Positions 18,677 to 26,244 of a stretch of 64,000 nt of DNA are shown one piece after another. A program made the position numbers and the translations under genes. Origin of the DNA: JBMDXK01 sp048594375 (GTDB taxonomy: Bacteria; Pseudomonadota; Alphaproteobacteria; Rhizobiales; Methylopilaceae); contig JBMDXK010000041.1 in assembly GCA_048594375.1 (NCBI GenBank), forward strand, positions 62,001-126,000, in the 5' to 3' direction. The notes under the pieces were generated by a model. The model made no database searches. It was not told the DNA's origin and saw only the letters and a list, made by a program, of their open reading frames with translations. The stretch's first letter is position 1. Each line of letters opens with the position of its first letter.

Positions 18677-19159
18677 CTATTCTTTATCTAAAAGATGCCC
18701 CAGAAGGCGTGCAAAATTGATGATAGGGAGTGCATTGTTTTCCAAAGAAGAGTTCCCGGTCATGAAGCCTGTGGGCTTTTCTGAGAGGGCAGAGATCGCG
18801 GGCATAACGGCACGAGCAGGAACCACTTCCTCGCTGAAAGAAGCATCATCATCTTTGGGCATTTCTGTAGAATCAGGAGTATCGTCATTCATGACGGCTT
18901 CATATGCGGCATCATCCCAAGCCATGATGGCTTCAGCATTCAGCGGACTTTGAACGCTTCCACCATATTTGGGCATTTCTTCCTGAATCCAGGAGATCAC
19001 TTCTGCGCTTTCTTTCGAGTCATCCAGATTGGTCAGTTCACGGGATTCCATTTGCGTTTTCAGTTCTTTTTCAAAAGCTACTGCTACCGGTTGTGACGGG
19101 TTTGTATAGGCTTGGAAATTGTCAATAAGACTATCCATAACTTTATCATTAACAGACAT
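18677..19159 (-). CDS. Small acidic protein of unknown function sharing the N-terminal module of its neighbour
   Basis: A 160-residue protein whose first ~90 residues align with the start of the 696-residue neighbour: NFQAYTNPSQP, LTNLDDSKE, WIQEEMPKYGGSVQSPL, AEAIMAWDDAAYEAV. The tail is unrelated and acidic. The start is the ATG at 19159, with GGAG about six bases upstream; a longer frame to 19207 adds a hydrophobic stretch that lies before this ribosome binding site. No known domain is seen. It sits between hrcA and its larger paralogue on the same strand, separated by 196 and 225 bases, so it probably arose by tandem duplication or partial duplication. Confidence 0.7.
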   Translation of the reverse strand: MSVNDKVMDSLIDNFQAYTNPSQPVAVAFEKELKTQMESRELTNLDDSKESAEVISWIQEEMPKYGGSVQSPLNAEAIMAWDDAAYEAVMNDDTPDSTEMPKDDDASFSEEVVPARAVMPAISALSEKPTGFMTGNSSLENNALPIINFARLLGHLLDKE

Positions 19160-19355
19160 AGCAGCTCCATAACCCTGACCAGTCAGGAAAAAGATAAAAC
19201 GTTTCAAAAGTAAACTCTGAATGTAATACTATATTAACAAATGTATTCACTCAAGAGAGATGATGAAAGCCGCACAATATAAATAAAATGAAGGTTAAAA
19301 TTAGCACGAATGATTCCCAAAACCCGTTATGTTTAGTGAACCGGAAGCAAAAAGA

Positions 19356-20417
19356 TTATGTTGTCAGACGGCTGATAAGCTGGGCAGTATAATCCACAAG
19401 AGGAACAATCCGCGCATAATTAAGACGCGTAGGGCCAATGATTCCCAGTGCTCCAACGAGTTTCTGCTCGTTATTATGAAAAGGAGCAACAACCATTGAC
19501 GAGCCGGACAAGGAAAACAATCTGTTCTCCGACCCAATATAGATCCGAACTCCTTCCGCCTGCTCTGAAACGCTCAGTAAATCAATCAGGTCTTTCTGGT
19601 TTTCCAGATCTTCCAGCAAATGCCGCACGCGCTCAAGATCATGCGCTTCGTTAAGGTTTCCAAGCAGATTGGCCTGCCCTCGCACAATAAGCTGGGGTTC
19701 AAAGCCTTCTTCCGCCAAAGCCCATGAAGCAAGACCATCCTCTACAAGGCGGGAAGCCAGAACATCCAGTTCCGCACGCGCCTGATCCCGGCTGTGGGCA
19801 ATAACTGCGCGAGCCTCGCTTAACGTGCGACCCCGCACATGCGCATTCAGATAATTTCCCGCCTCGATCAATGCCGAGGCCGGAAATCCGGCAGGCAAAG
19901 GAAAAACGCGGTTTTCGACCGAACCATCTTCGCCAACCAGAATAACCAGTGCGCGGCGGGGATCAAGAGCGAGAAATTCAATATGCTTCAGGCGCGAATC
20001 GTGTTTGGAAACCATTACAACGCCCGCACCTCGTGACAAATCCGAAAGCAAGGAAGACGCATCTTTCAAAATGCCTTCCAGATTCTTGTGCGCGGATGAA
20101 GCCACATGTTCCGCGATCAGCGATTGATCCGCCGCATTCAGGTCTTTGACCTCCATCAGGGCATCTACAAAAAAACGCAAGCCTTGTTCTGTCGGCTGAC
20201 GCCCTGCGCTGCTATGGGGAGAACGGATCAGGCCGAGACTCTCCAGATCCGCCATGACATTGCGCACAGAAGCAGGAGAAAGCGCCATAGGCAGCATCCG
20301 CGAAATATTCCGCGAACCGGCGGGCTGTCCGGTCGTGAGATAGGTGTCAACAATCTGCCGGAATATCTCGCGGGAACGGGCGTTCAGAGACGGAAAACGG
20401 GATGAATGATCGGTCAT
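19356..20417 (-). CDS. hrcA: Heat-inducible transcription repressor HrcA
   Basis: HrcA represses groESL and other chaperone genes by binding CIRCE operators. The N-terminal winged helix shows SREIFRQIVDTYL-TTGQPAGSRNIS and LSPASVRNVMADLESLGLI-RSPHSSAGRQPTEQGLRFFVD. The C-terminal GAF-like part ends IGPTRLNYARIVPLVDYTA, a strong HrcA signature. The length of 353 residues is normal. In many alphaproteobacteria grpE follows; here the next genes downstream are the two unknown acidic proteins. I see no CIRCE element near it. Confidence 0.95.
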   Translation of the reverse strand: MTDHSSRFPSLNARSREIFRQIVDTYLTTGQPAGSRNISRMLPMALSPASVRNVMADLESLGLIRSPHSSAGRQPTEQGLRFFVDALMEVKDLNAADQSLIAEHVASSAHKNLEGILKDASSLLSDLSRGAGVVMVSKHDSRLKHIEFLALDPRRALVILVGEDGSVENRVFPLPAGFPASALIEAGNYLNAHVRGRTLSEARAVIAHSRDQARAELDVLASRLVEDGLASWALAEEGFEPQLIVRGQANLLGNLNEAHDLERVRHLLEDLENQKDLIDLLSVSEQAEGVRIYIGSENRLFSLSGSSMVVAPFHNNEQKLVGALGIIGPTRLNYARIVPLVDYTAQLISRLTT

Positions 20418-20430
20418 GGCTGCTCAGTGC

Positions 20431-20461
20431 AAAAACAAAGAGCTGACAGCATGCTGTCAGC
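20431..20461 (-). terminator. Rho-independent terminator after the peroxiredoxin gene
   Basis: The palindrome GCTGACAG-CATG-CTGTCAGC (20442-20461) is followed on the minus strand by TCTTTGTTTTTG. It starts just after the peroxiredoxin stop at 20471 and separates that gene from hrcA. Confidence 0.8.
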
Positions 20462-20470
20462 CCTGCGGTG

Positions 20471-20968
20471 TTAGCCTTGGTTCAAATGCGCCAGCAGGCT
20501 TTCAGCACTGGAAACATCTGCGGTTGATGCTTTTTCTTCCACTGCCAAATAAGACACAACACCATTATCGACCACCATCGCATACCGCTGGGAGCGCTGG
20601 CCAAGCCCGTTGCCCGACGCATCCAGTATCAAATCCAGTGCGCGTGCCAGATCACCGTTACCATCGGAAAGGAACGTAATCCCATCGGTGACACCACTGG
20701 CTTCACGCCATACCCGCATGACAAAGGGATCATTGACTGCGGTGACCGCAATCGCATCAATGCCTTGCGCCTTGATAGCTGCGGCATGTTCGATATACCC
20801 TGGCAAATGGTTGATATGGCAGGTAGGGGTAAAAGCACCCGGTACGGCAAACAGAACAATTTTGCGGCCTGCGAAAAAATCAGTGGTGGTTACAGGTTCA
20901 GGGGAGCCATCCGCGCCAATCTTGCGCAAAGTCACTTCCGGAAGAGGGCTGCCTACAGATATTGTCAT
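20471..20968 (-). CDS. Peroxiredoxin, Prx5 type with one cysteine
   Basis: Thiol peroxidase of 165 residues. The peroxidatic Cys50 lies in VPGAFTPTC, and Thr47 and a downstream Arg complete the usual site. No other cysteine occurs in the protein, so it must be a 1-Cys enzyme reduced by glutathione, glutaredoxin or a similar thiol. The DsbD-alpha-like gene lies 32 bases upstream on the same strand, and YqgE diverges beyond it. This trio is a common neighbourhood in alphaproteobacteria. Confidence 0.92.
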   Translation of the reverse strand: MTISVGSPLPEVTLRKIGADGSPEPVTTTDFFAGRKIVLFAVPGAFTPTCHINHLPGYIEHAAAIKAQGIDAIAVTAVNDPFVMRVWREASGVTDGITFLSDGNGDLARALDLILDASGNGLGQRSQRYAMVVDNGVVSYLAVEEKASTADVSSAESLLAHLNQG

Positions 20969-21000
20969 TTTAAAATCCTAACATTGAAGTATGCCACAGC

Positions 21001-21861
21001 TTATGGAAACAACTCAGACACTTCAAGGGTTCCGTGGTGCGAATGCAGTGTTATGCTGCTGTTGCGCAAAGCTTCTTTGGAGGGGGGGGATAAAACCCGT
21101 GCATAAAAACGGGTGGGTTGATTTTCTTCTGCCTTCAAAATCGAAAAATGCTGGCCGGAATCATGCAGAAAAATATTTTCTATGGAGAGGGAAGAAGCGG
21201 AGGAAACATCCAGCAGCAATGCGGGTTGGCCTTGCCGCTCACCCAACGTAACCGACAACGGATAAAGAGACTGCACCTGCGCCAACGAGATAGCTCGTGG
21301 CAGACGTTTGAGCGCACCGCTGACCAGAATAGCCTCAAAAGAAGAGGGTTGCTCTATAAGCTTTTGCGTAGGAAAATGAGCCGATAGCGGCACGCATTGC
21401 AGATTGCACACCGCATAATCCATCTGCAATTGCAAGGATATATTCTGGTCAGGATCACGGGGATAAACCAGAACCGGCAAGATTACATAATCCTTGTAGC
21501 CATAAAAAACGTGTCCGCCCTTGTTAAAGTACTGAGGAGCAGGCCAATGCACCACAACATTGGCCACGTTATCCGATCCGCTCCAGTCAAAACGCGCCGG
21601 ATATCCCCCTTCACCCGCGGTTTTCCAATAGGTTACCCAGTCTTTCTCCAAACGGATTTCCAGCCCAATAGCATAAGGCGCACCGTTTTTATGCGGTTGA
21701 TAGCCGCCGCCAAGCAGTTTTACGCTGGCATGTGCCGAGGAATGAGAAGGTGATGCCTGTACAAAGAACACACTGGAAATAAAAAACAATCCTGCGAAAA
21801 ACAACGCAGAAAGCCCTTTAAAAAACCAATGGCAGCTACAATTTAATAACAACATAGACAC
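21001..21861 (-). CDS. Periplasmic protein with DsbD alpha-like (DsbC) domain
   Basis: A 286-residue exported protein related to the N-terminal periplasmic domain of the thiol-disulfide interchange protein DsbD. A signal peptide covers about residues 1-37 (hydrophobic LSALFFAGLFFISSVFFV). The redox pair is probably Cys152 and Cys156 in DYAVCNLQCVPLS. There is no DsbD membrane or thioredoxin domain, so it must be reduced by a separate partner. It is probably co-transcribed with the peroxiredoxin downstream. The cellular target is unknown. Confidence 0.82.
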   Translation of the reverse strand: MSMLLLNCSCHWFFKGLSALFFAGLFFISSVFFVQASPSHSSAHASVKLLGGGYQPHKNGAPYAIGLEIRLEKDWVTYWKTAGEGGYPARFDWSGSDNVANVVVHWPAPQYFNKGGHVFYGYKDYVILPVLVYPRDPDQNISLQLQMDYAVCNLQCVPLSAHFPTQKLIEQPSSFEAILVSGALKRLPRAISLAQVQSLYPLSVTLGERQGQPALLLDVSSASSLSIENIFLHDSGQHFSILKAEENQPTRFYARVLSPPSKEALRNSSITLHSHHGTLEVSELFP

Positions 21862-21957
21862 ACCTTATCCTTAAAAAGCATGAAGCTGCAAAAAAGGTTA
21901 CCTTGCATCAATAATTAGACTTTAAAATTACAAACAGTTGATTGGGGAGAGTAAAGC

Positions 21958-22575
21958 GTGCCAATAAAATCATTGGTTGAAAAAGAAAATTACAAGCGGC
22001 ATGCAAACTCTTTGGAAGGCCAGATTCTGATCGCCATGCCAAACATGAGCGATGAACGGTTTGCCCACTCCATTATTTATATATGCGCCCATTCAGAAGA
22101 CGGTGCAATGGGGATTGTTCTCAACAAACCTGCCCCCAATATCCGCTTTGAAGATCTGCTGGTGCAGCTTGAAATTGTCGATGAAAGTGAAATTATCGAC
22201 ATTCATTCCCGCGAAATTCACGTTCTCAAAGGAGGGCCTATCGAACCCGGACGTGGTTTTGTATTGCATTCCAGCGATTTCATAATCAGCAATTCCAGTT
22301 TGCATATTGACAAGAATATCTATCTGACCGCCACAATGGACATTTTACGCGCCATCGCCCAAGGGAGAGGCCCCCGTCTGGCAACCTTCGCGTTGGGATA
22401 TGCGGGCTGGCAGTCCGGACAGCTTGAAAGCGAAATTGCCAGCAACAGTTGGCTCAATTGCATGCCCGATCAGAGCTTGTTGTTCGATCATGATATGGAT
22501 AGCAAATACAAGCGCGCTCTTGAATTGCTCGGCATTGATCCTGCCCGCCTGTCCGTAGAAGCCGGACACGCCTGA
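21958..22575 (+). CDS. YqgE/AlgH family protein
   Basis: A conserved protein family (UPF0301) with no settled function; AlgH was named for an effect on alginate in Pseudomonas. The 205 residues include SLEGQILIAMPNMSD, FAHSIIYICAHSEDGAMG, IVLNKPAP, KGGPIEPGRGFVLHS and LGYAGWQSGQLESEI, all family signatures. The start is GTG at 21958 behind GGGGAG. It is divergent from the DsbD-alpha-like gene and is followed by a GC-rich hairpin. Confidence 0.93.
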   Translation: MPIKSLVEKENYKRHANSLEGQILIAMPNMSDERFAHSIIYICAHSEDGAMGIVLNKPAPNIRFEDLLVQLEIVDESEIIDIHSREIHVLKGGPIEPGRGFVLHSSDFIISNSSLHIDKNIYLTATMDILRAIAQGRGPRLATFALGYAGWQSGQLESEIASNSWLNCMPDQSLLFDHDMDSKYKRALELLGIDPARLSVEAGHA

Positions 22576-22585
22576 GGTGAGCTTT

Positions 22586-22640
22586 GGGATGCCCCTGCAA
22601 ACATCAGGTTGGGCATCCCCATAAAAGGATCATTTTCCCA
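22586..22640 (+). terminator. Hairpin after yqgE, joined to a repeat core
   Basis: The stem GGGATGCCC (22586-22594) pairs with GGGCATCCC (22611-22619), and CTG/CAG can pair inside the loop. There is no immediate T run. The sequence that follows, CCCATAAAAGGATCATTTT (22618-22636), is identical to the minus strand of 24829-24847, so this site also belongs to the palindromic intergenic family (element vii). Confidence 0.5.
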
Positions 22641-22812
22641 AGCTCGCATCATGGTTAATCATTCTTAAAGTAAATATGCCGTAAATACTTACTATCAAGC
22701 ATAGTTCGCATCAAAGATGCACACATCTTTTTTAAATTATGCGGTTGAGTAAAGACTTGTAGCGCACACAGTGCAGTGGATGCGCAAAAGGGTGGCTTGG
22801 GGATAGGTGACC

Positions 22813-23862
22813 ATGCACGCGGCAAACAACATCACACTCGTCCGGCTGGCGATGGTGGCTCTTATCATGATTTCGCAGCTTTGCTTCATCTTATGGGGGG
22901 AGGGAGCGGAACCACTCGAACCCGCTACAGGGCTGACTCTCTGGAAACATGCTTTTATACCGCTTTTCGGATTAAGCGGATATTGTGTTATGGCCAGTTG
23001 GGACAAAAATCCCGATGCCCTCCGCTACAGCATAGCCCGTGCTATCCGTATGATGCCGGCCATCTGGGCAGCACTTCTGCTGGCCATCGTTATGGGGATA
23101 TTCCTGACGCAAGGCACCCTTAAGGAGTATCTCCAGCCCGCAGCATTGCTCGGTTTTCTGGTGCGCGGGGGTGTGTTTATGGAGGGCAAGGTGACCTTGC
23201 CCAATGTTTTCGGTGAACCTGCACCCAACAATCTGGTTTTTATGCCGTTGTGGACGCTGAAATATCTGGTGCTGTGCTATGGCGCTGTGCTGGTGATGGG
23301 GCTGTTGGGGCTCACACGCAAACACTGGCCTTATCTGGCCGGTCTGGCTGTTATCGTGGTGTTGATTCTGGCTGAAATGCTCAAGCCTGATCTGTACAAT
23401 CCTGATTCCATTATTGCGCATGCGCTGCGCTTTTGTTCCAGCTTTTTCATCGGGATGGTGATCTGGCGTTATCGTCATGCGGAATTGTTCAATCCTTTCA
23501 TTGTGGGCGGGGCAGCAATCCTGCTTGCGATGGCTCTGGCTTTCGGCGGCCTTTCTCAGGAATTCTACGTGGTGCTGGAGGTTTATCTGGTGCTGTGGAT
23601 TGCGCTGCGTCTGCCCGCCGTAACAGCACTGGCCGGCCTTCCTGATCTGACGCTTGGTCTGTGCCTGTATGGCTGGCCGGTGACGCAGGCCTTGCGCGTT
23701 GAACTGCCGGACTGGGGCTTTGGTGCGCTGGTGCTGCCTGTCTTTATCCTTTCCCTTATGCTCGCGCTTTTATCCTACGTTCTGATTGAAAAACCGGCAC
23801 AAGCGTTCCAGCCTGTGATAACCAACCGCTTGAAACAGCGGCTGGGGTATGGCAGGAAATGA
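22813..23862 (+). CDS. Acyltransferase-3-like integral membrane protein
   Basis: A 349-residue protein with about ten hydrophobic segments, resembling OafA/NolL-type O-acyltransferases that acylate surface glycans. Correspondences are NNITLVRLAMVALIMISQ (usual start of helix 1), FGLSGYCVMASW, a basic RAIRMMPAIW, LWTLKYLVLCY, and a final helix with YVLIEKPAQ. The catalytic His usually found at the end of helix 1 is Gln here (ISQ), so activity is doubtful. The ATG at 22813 has GGGGA nine bases upstream; a GTG at 22807 is the alternative. A link to the capsule is possible but not shown. Confidence 0.72.
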   Translation: MHAANNITLVRLAMVALIMISQLCFILWGEGAEPLEPATGLTLWKHAFIPLFGLSGYCVMASWDKNPDALRYSIARAIRMMPAIWAALLLAIVMGIFLTQGTLKEYLQPAALLGFLVRGGVFMEGKVTLPNVFGEPAPNNLVFMPLWTLKYLVLCYGAVLVMGLLGLTRKHWPYLAGLAVIVVLILAEMLKPDLYNPDSIIAHALRFCSSFFIGMVIWRYRHAELFNPFIVGGAAILLAMALAFGGLSQEFYVVLEVYLVLWIALRLPAVTALAGLPDLTLGLCLYGWPVTQALRVELPDWGFGALVLPVFILSLMLALLSYVLIEKPAQAFQPVITNRLKQRLGYGRK

Positions 23863-23894
23863 GGGATCGTTGATTTTATTCAGGATAACCCGCC

Positions 23895-24770
23895 ATGAGC
23901 GCCCCCTTGCTGTTTGATGGAAAACTGCTGCAAAGCCGTCAGGCGCGTGCGGCCAGACAACATGGAGCCGATACCGCGCTTATGCCGCATCTTGTACAGG
24001 AGATGGCTGATCGTCTGGGTGCAATTGTACGGCCTTTTCCTGTGGGAGTAGATCTGGGAACACCTCTGAATGCTTTTGCGCCTTTGCTCAGAGCGCATCA
24101 GGGCAATGCTCTTACAATTGCGGCTGGTACGGGCGGTGCGGGGAACGATACAGGCACCGCAATAACAATAGACATGGAAGCATTGCCTTTCGGGCGGGAA
24201 AGCGTTGATGTGGTTGTTTCCGGCATGGCCATGCACACCGTGAATGATCTGCCCGGTACACTCAGCCAGATACGCGCCGCCTTGCGGCCTGACGGATTGT
24301 TTCTCGGCGTATGGCCGGGAGGCGATACCTTACAGGAGCTGCGGGAGGCTTTCAGTGCTGCGGAGCTGGCCGTCACCGGCGGTGTCACGCCGCGCGTGTT
24401 TCCCCGCATGGATGTGCGGGATGTGGGAAGCCTGATGCAGCGTGCCGGATTTGCGCTGCCCGTGGTGGATCGCGAAACCGTGACCGTGCGCTATAGCTCG
24501 CTGTTTGCACTGTTTCATGATCTGCGCATGGTCGGTGGCACCAACATCATGTATTCCCGCAGCCGTAAGCCGCTCAAACGCGCGGTATTGCAAAAGCTGC
24601 TGGAAATCTATCAGGCACGTTTTGCTGATTCTGATGGCAAACTGCGGGTAAGTGTAGAGATGATCTGGGCGCTCGGCTGGGCACCCCATACCAGCCAGCA
24701 ACAGCCGCTCAAGCCCGGAAGTGCAAAAATGCGGCTTGCCGATGCCCTGAAAACGGGTAGCGATGTATAG
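23895..24770 (+). CDS. SAM-dependent methyltransferase-fold protein, NDUFAF5/BioC-like
   Basis: A 291-residue class I methyltransferase fold. Visible parts are an N-terminal LFDGKLLQSRQARAAR block, VDLGTPL at the expected motif I place, DMEALPFGRESVDVVVSGMA (motif IV region), IRAALRPDGLFLGVWPGGDT and ELREAF. The glycine-rich motif I is weak (GVDLGTPLNA), so cofactor binding may be altered. Bacterial homologues sit near the mitochondrial complex I assembly factor NDUFAF5, but the substrate is unknown. It follows the acyltransferase gene by 32 bases. Confidence 0.78.
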   Translation: MSAPLLFDGKLLQSRQARAARQHGADTALMPHLVQEMADRLGAIVRPFPVGVDLGTPLNAFAPLLRAHQGNALTIAAGTGGAGNDTGTAITIDMEALPFGRESVDVVVSGMAMHTVNDLPGTLSQIRAALRPDGLFLGVWPGGDTLQELREAFSAAELAVTGGVTPRVFPRMDVRDVGSLMQRAGFALPVVDRETVTVRYSSLFALFHDLRMVGGTNIMYSRSRKPLKRAVLQKLLEIYQARFADSDGKLRVSVEMIWALGWAPHTSQQQPLKPGSAKMRLADALKTGSDV

Positions 24771-24820
24771 GGCTGATTCTGTTTAGACATGTTCTGGCGT
24801 TAAAAATATCATATATCCCA

Positions 24821-24889
24821 GCTCCTATAAAATGATCCTTTTATGGGAGCAAACAGCCAGCGCAGCAAAAAATTTGCTCTAAAACAAAG
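24821..24889. repeat. Palindromic intergenic element family (element iii)
   Basis: The hairpin stem GCTCCTATAAAA (24821-24832) pairs with TTTTATGGGAGC (24839-24850), with one wobble. Its core is identical over 19 bases to 22618-22636 in reverse orientation. CTAAAACAAAG at 24879-24889 recurs at 45469-45479. It lies between two convergent genes and may serve both as a terminator. Confidence 0.55.
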
Positions 24890-24911
24890 ACCCCTAGCGC
24901 GAAAAGCGACG

Positions 24912-25994
24912 CTATTCAGGGAAGAACGTAGGACCTACAGAGCGGATGTTGGGGGCTGGTTCTTCCACAGGTTCAGCTTCTGCGCCTTCCTGTACTTCCT
25001 CAATCACCACGTCTTCGGCGCTTTCCTGAGCAGCTTCACGCGAAGCGCGTGCGGCTTCTTCCGGCGTAGCGCTGCGCGCATCATTGGCCTTGGGTTGGGA
25101 AAGCTGACGGGCGCGTTTTTCATCCACCACAATATCGCCTTTGCGCAAGGAGGCATCGTTCTCGCCGACCGCCTCTGCCCATGTCATGTTTTGCGGTTTA
25201 CAGGAGCAATCCGCTACAAATTCTTTCTGGTAACGGAACGCGTTTGGCATATTGCTGTAAGGCTGGCCATGGGATGATGTGGCTTCCGCAATGCTGCCGC
25301 TGTTTGGAAAACTGAACAGTTCCGCATCGGCACCGGGGCAGGTGCGCTTGCACACGGATTCATCCGATGCTGCCCGCCCTTGCCCTGCGGAATAGCTGAC
25401 AGGGAAGAAATAGCCATCGCATTTGCGCACACACACATTGCGCATACCCGACATGCGTGGGGTTTCCACTTCTGGCGGCGCTATCAATTGTTGCTGCTGC
25501 TGGCCGGGCGCGGGTTGGCCATCGCGTCTGCCGAACAACAGGCCAAACAAACCACCTTGCTGGGGTTGTTGCTGCGCGGCTCCGCATCTGTTTTGTGCCA
25601 GTGCGGCGAGAATTTGCTGGCGGCGCGCATCCTGATTACCGCCGCTGCCACGGGCGCGCTGCAGCTGACCGATCAGCTGATCCATATTGCTTTCCATGCG
25701 GGCAATCCGGCGATCAAGGTCGCGGCATTGAGGTGGCTGTGGAGGGCCAAACAGCGATCTTCTGCCACAGCCCATGCCGCGCGCCATGCCAATGGTACGG
25801 TCGAGTTCATATTGCTGGCGCCCCAGAGCATCTTCATAGCGGCGGATTTGTGCCGGTGACGCGGCACGCTGCTGGGTGGCTGCAAGCTGGGCTTCCAGAC
25901 GCGCACAGACATTCGATTGCGCGAAAGCAGGCGTTGATGCCGGCAGTGCCAGAACAGATAAACCAAAAGCAAGCAGAGCAATCTTCAAGCGCAT
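24912..25994 (-). CDS. DUF2865 domain secreted protein
   Basis: An exported protein of unknown function typical of alphaproteobacteria, 360 residues long. A signal peptide ends near ASTPAFAQ. A helical Gln/Arg-rich region follows, with many paired cysteines, then Gln/Pro-rich sequence at about 145-170. The conserved DUF2865 core runs MSGMRNVCVRKCDGYFFPVS, VCKRTCPGADAELF and DCSCKPQN. The acidic tail is probably disordered. The ATG at 25994 overlaps the stop of a small membrane-protein frame by one base (TGATG). A role at the envelope is likely but unproven. Confidence 0.85.
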   Translation of the reverse strand: MRLKIALLAFGLSVLALPASTPAFAQSNVCARLEAQLAATQQRAASPAQIRRYEDALGRQQYELDRTIGMARGMGCGRRSLFGPPQPPQCRDLDRRIARMESNMDQLIGQLQRARGSGGNQDARRQQILAALAQNRCGAAQQQPQQGGLFGLLFGRRDGQPAPGQQQQQLIAPPEVETPRMSGMRNVCVRKCDGYFFPVSYSAGQGRAASDESVCKRTCPGADAELFSFPNSGSIAEATSSHGQPYSNMPNAFRYQKEFVADCSCKPQNMTWAEAVGENDASLRKGDIVVDEKRARQLSQPKANDARSATPEEAARASREAAQESAEDVVIEEVQEGAEAEPVEEPAPNIRSVGPTFFPE

Positions 25995-26197
25995 CAACTG
26001 TATCCGCAGTTCGGGGGCATGGCCTCACGGGTATTCTTGACCCTCTTGCCCGAATCATCACAGCTCAACATAGCTGATTTTTCAATCACAAGCACAGAAA
26101 AAATCAGCATAAAACCCGCTGAAACATACAATAGCTCTTTCAGCACCCCCAGCATACCGCAGAACAGTATTTTTTTGCTTGGCGTTCCCTGCGCCAT
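25994..26197 (-). CDS. Possible small membrane protein coupled to the DUF2865 gene
   Basis: A 67-residue frame with one clear membrane helix (LLYVSAGFMLIFSVLVI at about 22-38) flanked by Lys residues. Its TGA overlaps the ATG of the DUF2865 gene by one base, a usual sign of translational coupling. AGGG lies about eight bases before the ATG. It has no recognisable family. I rate it as more likely real than not only because of the coupling and the helix. Confidence 0.45.
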   Translation of the reverse strand: MAQGTPSKKILFCGMLGVLKELLYVSAGFMLIFSVLVIEKSAMLSCDDSGKRVKNTREAMPPNCGYS

Positions 26198-26244
26198 CCT
26201 TTATCCCTAAGGGCTGTTTATTCCACAATGAAAGCAGGACAGCC

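Noticed and set aside
20442..20461. Palindrome just upstream of hrcA as a CIRCE operator
   Set aside because: CIRCE is TTAGCACTC-N9-GAGTGCTAA; this palindrome has another sequence and is followed by a T run on the strand of the peroxiredoxin gene, so it is a terminator.
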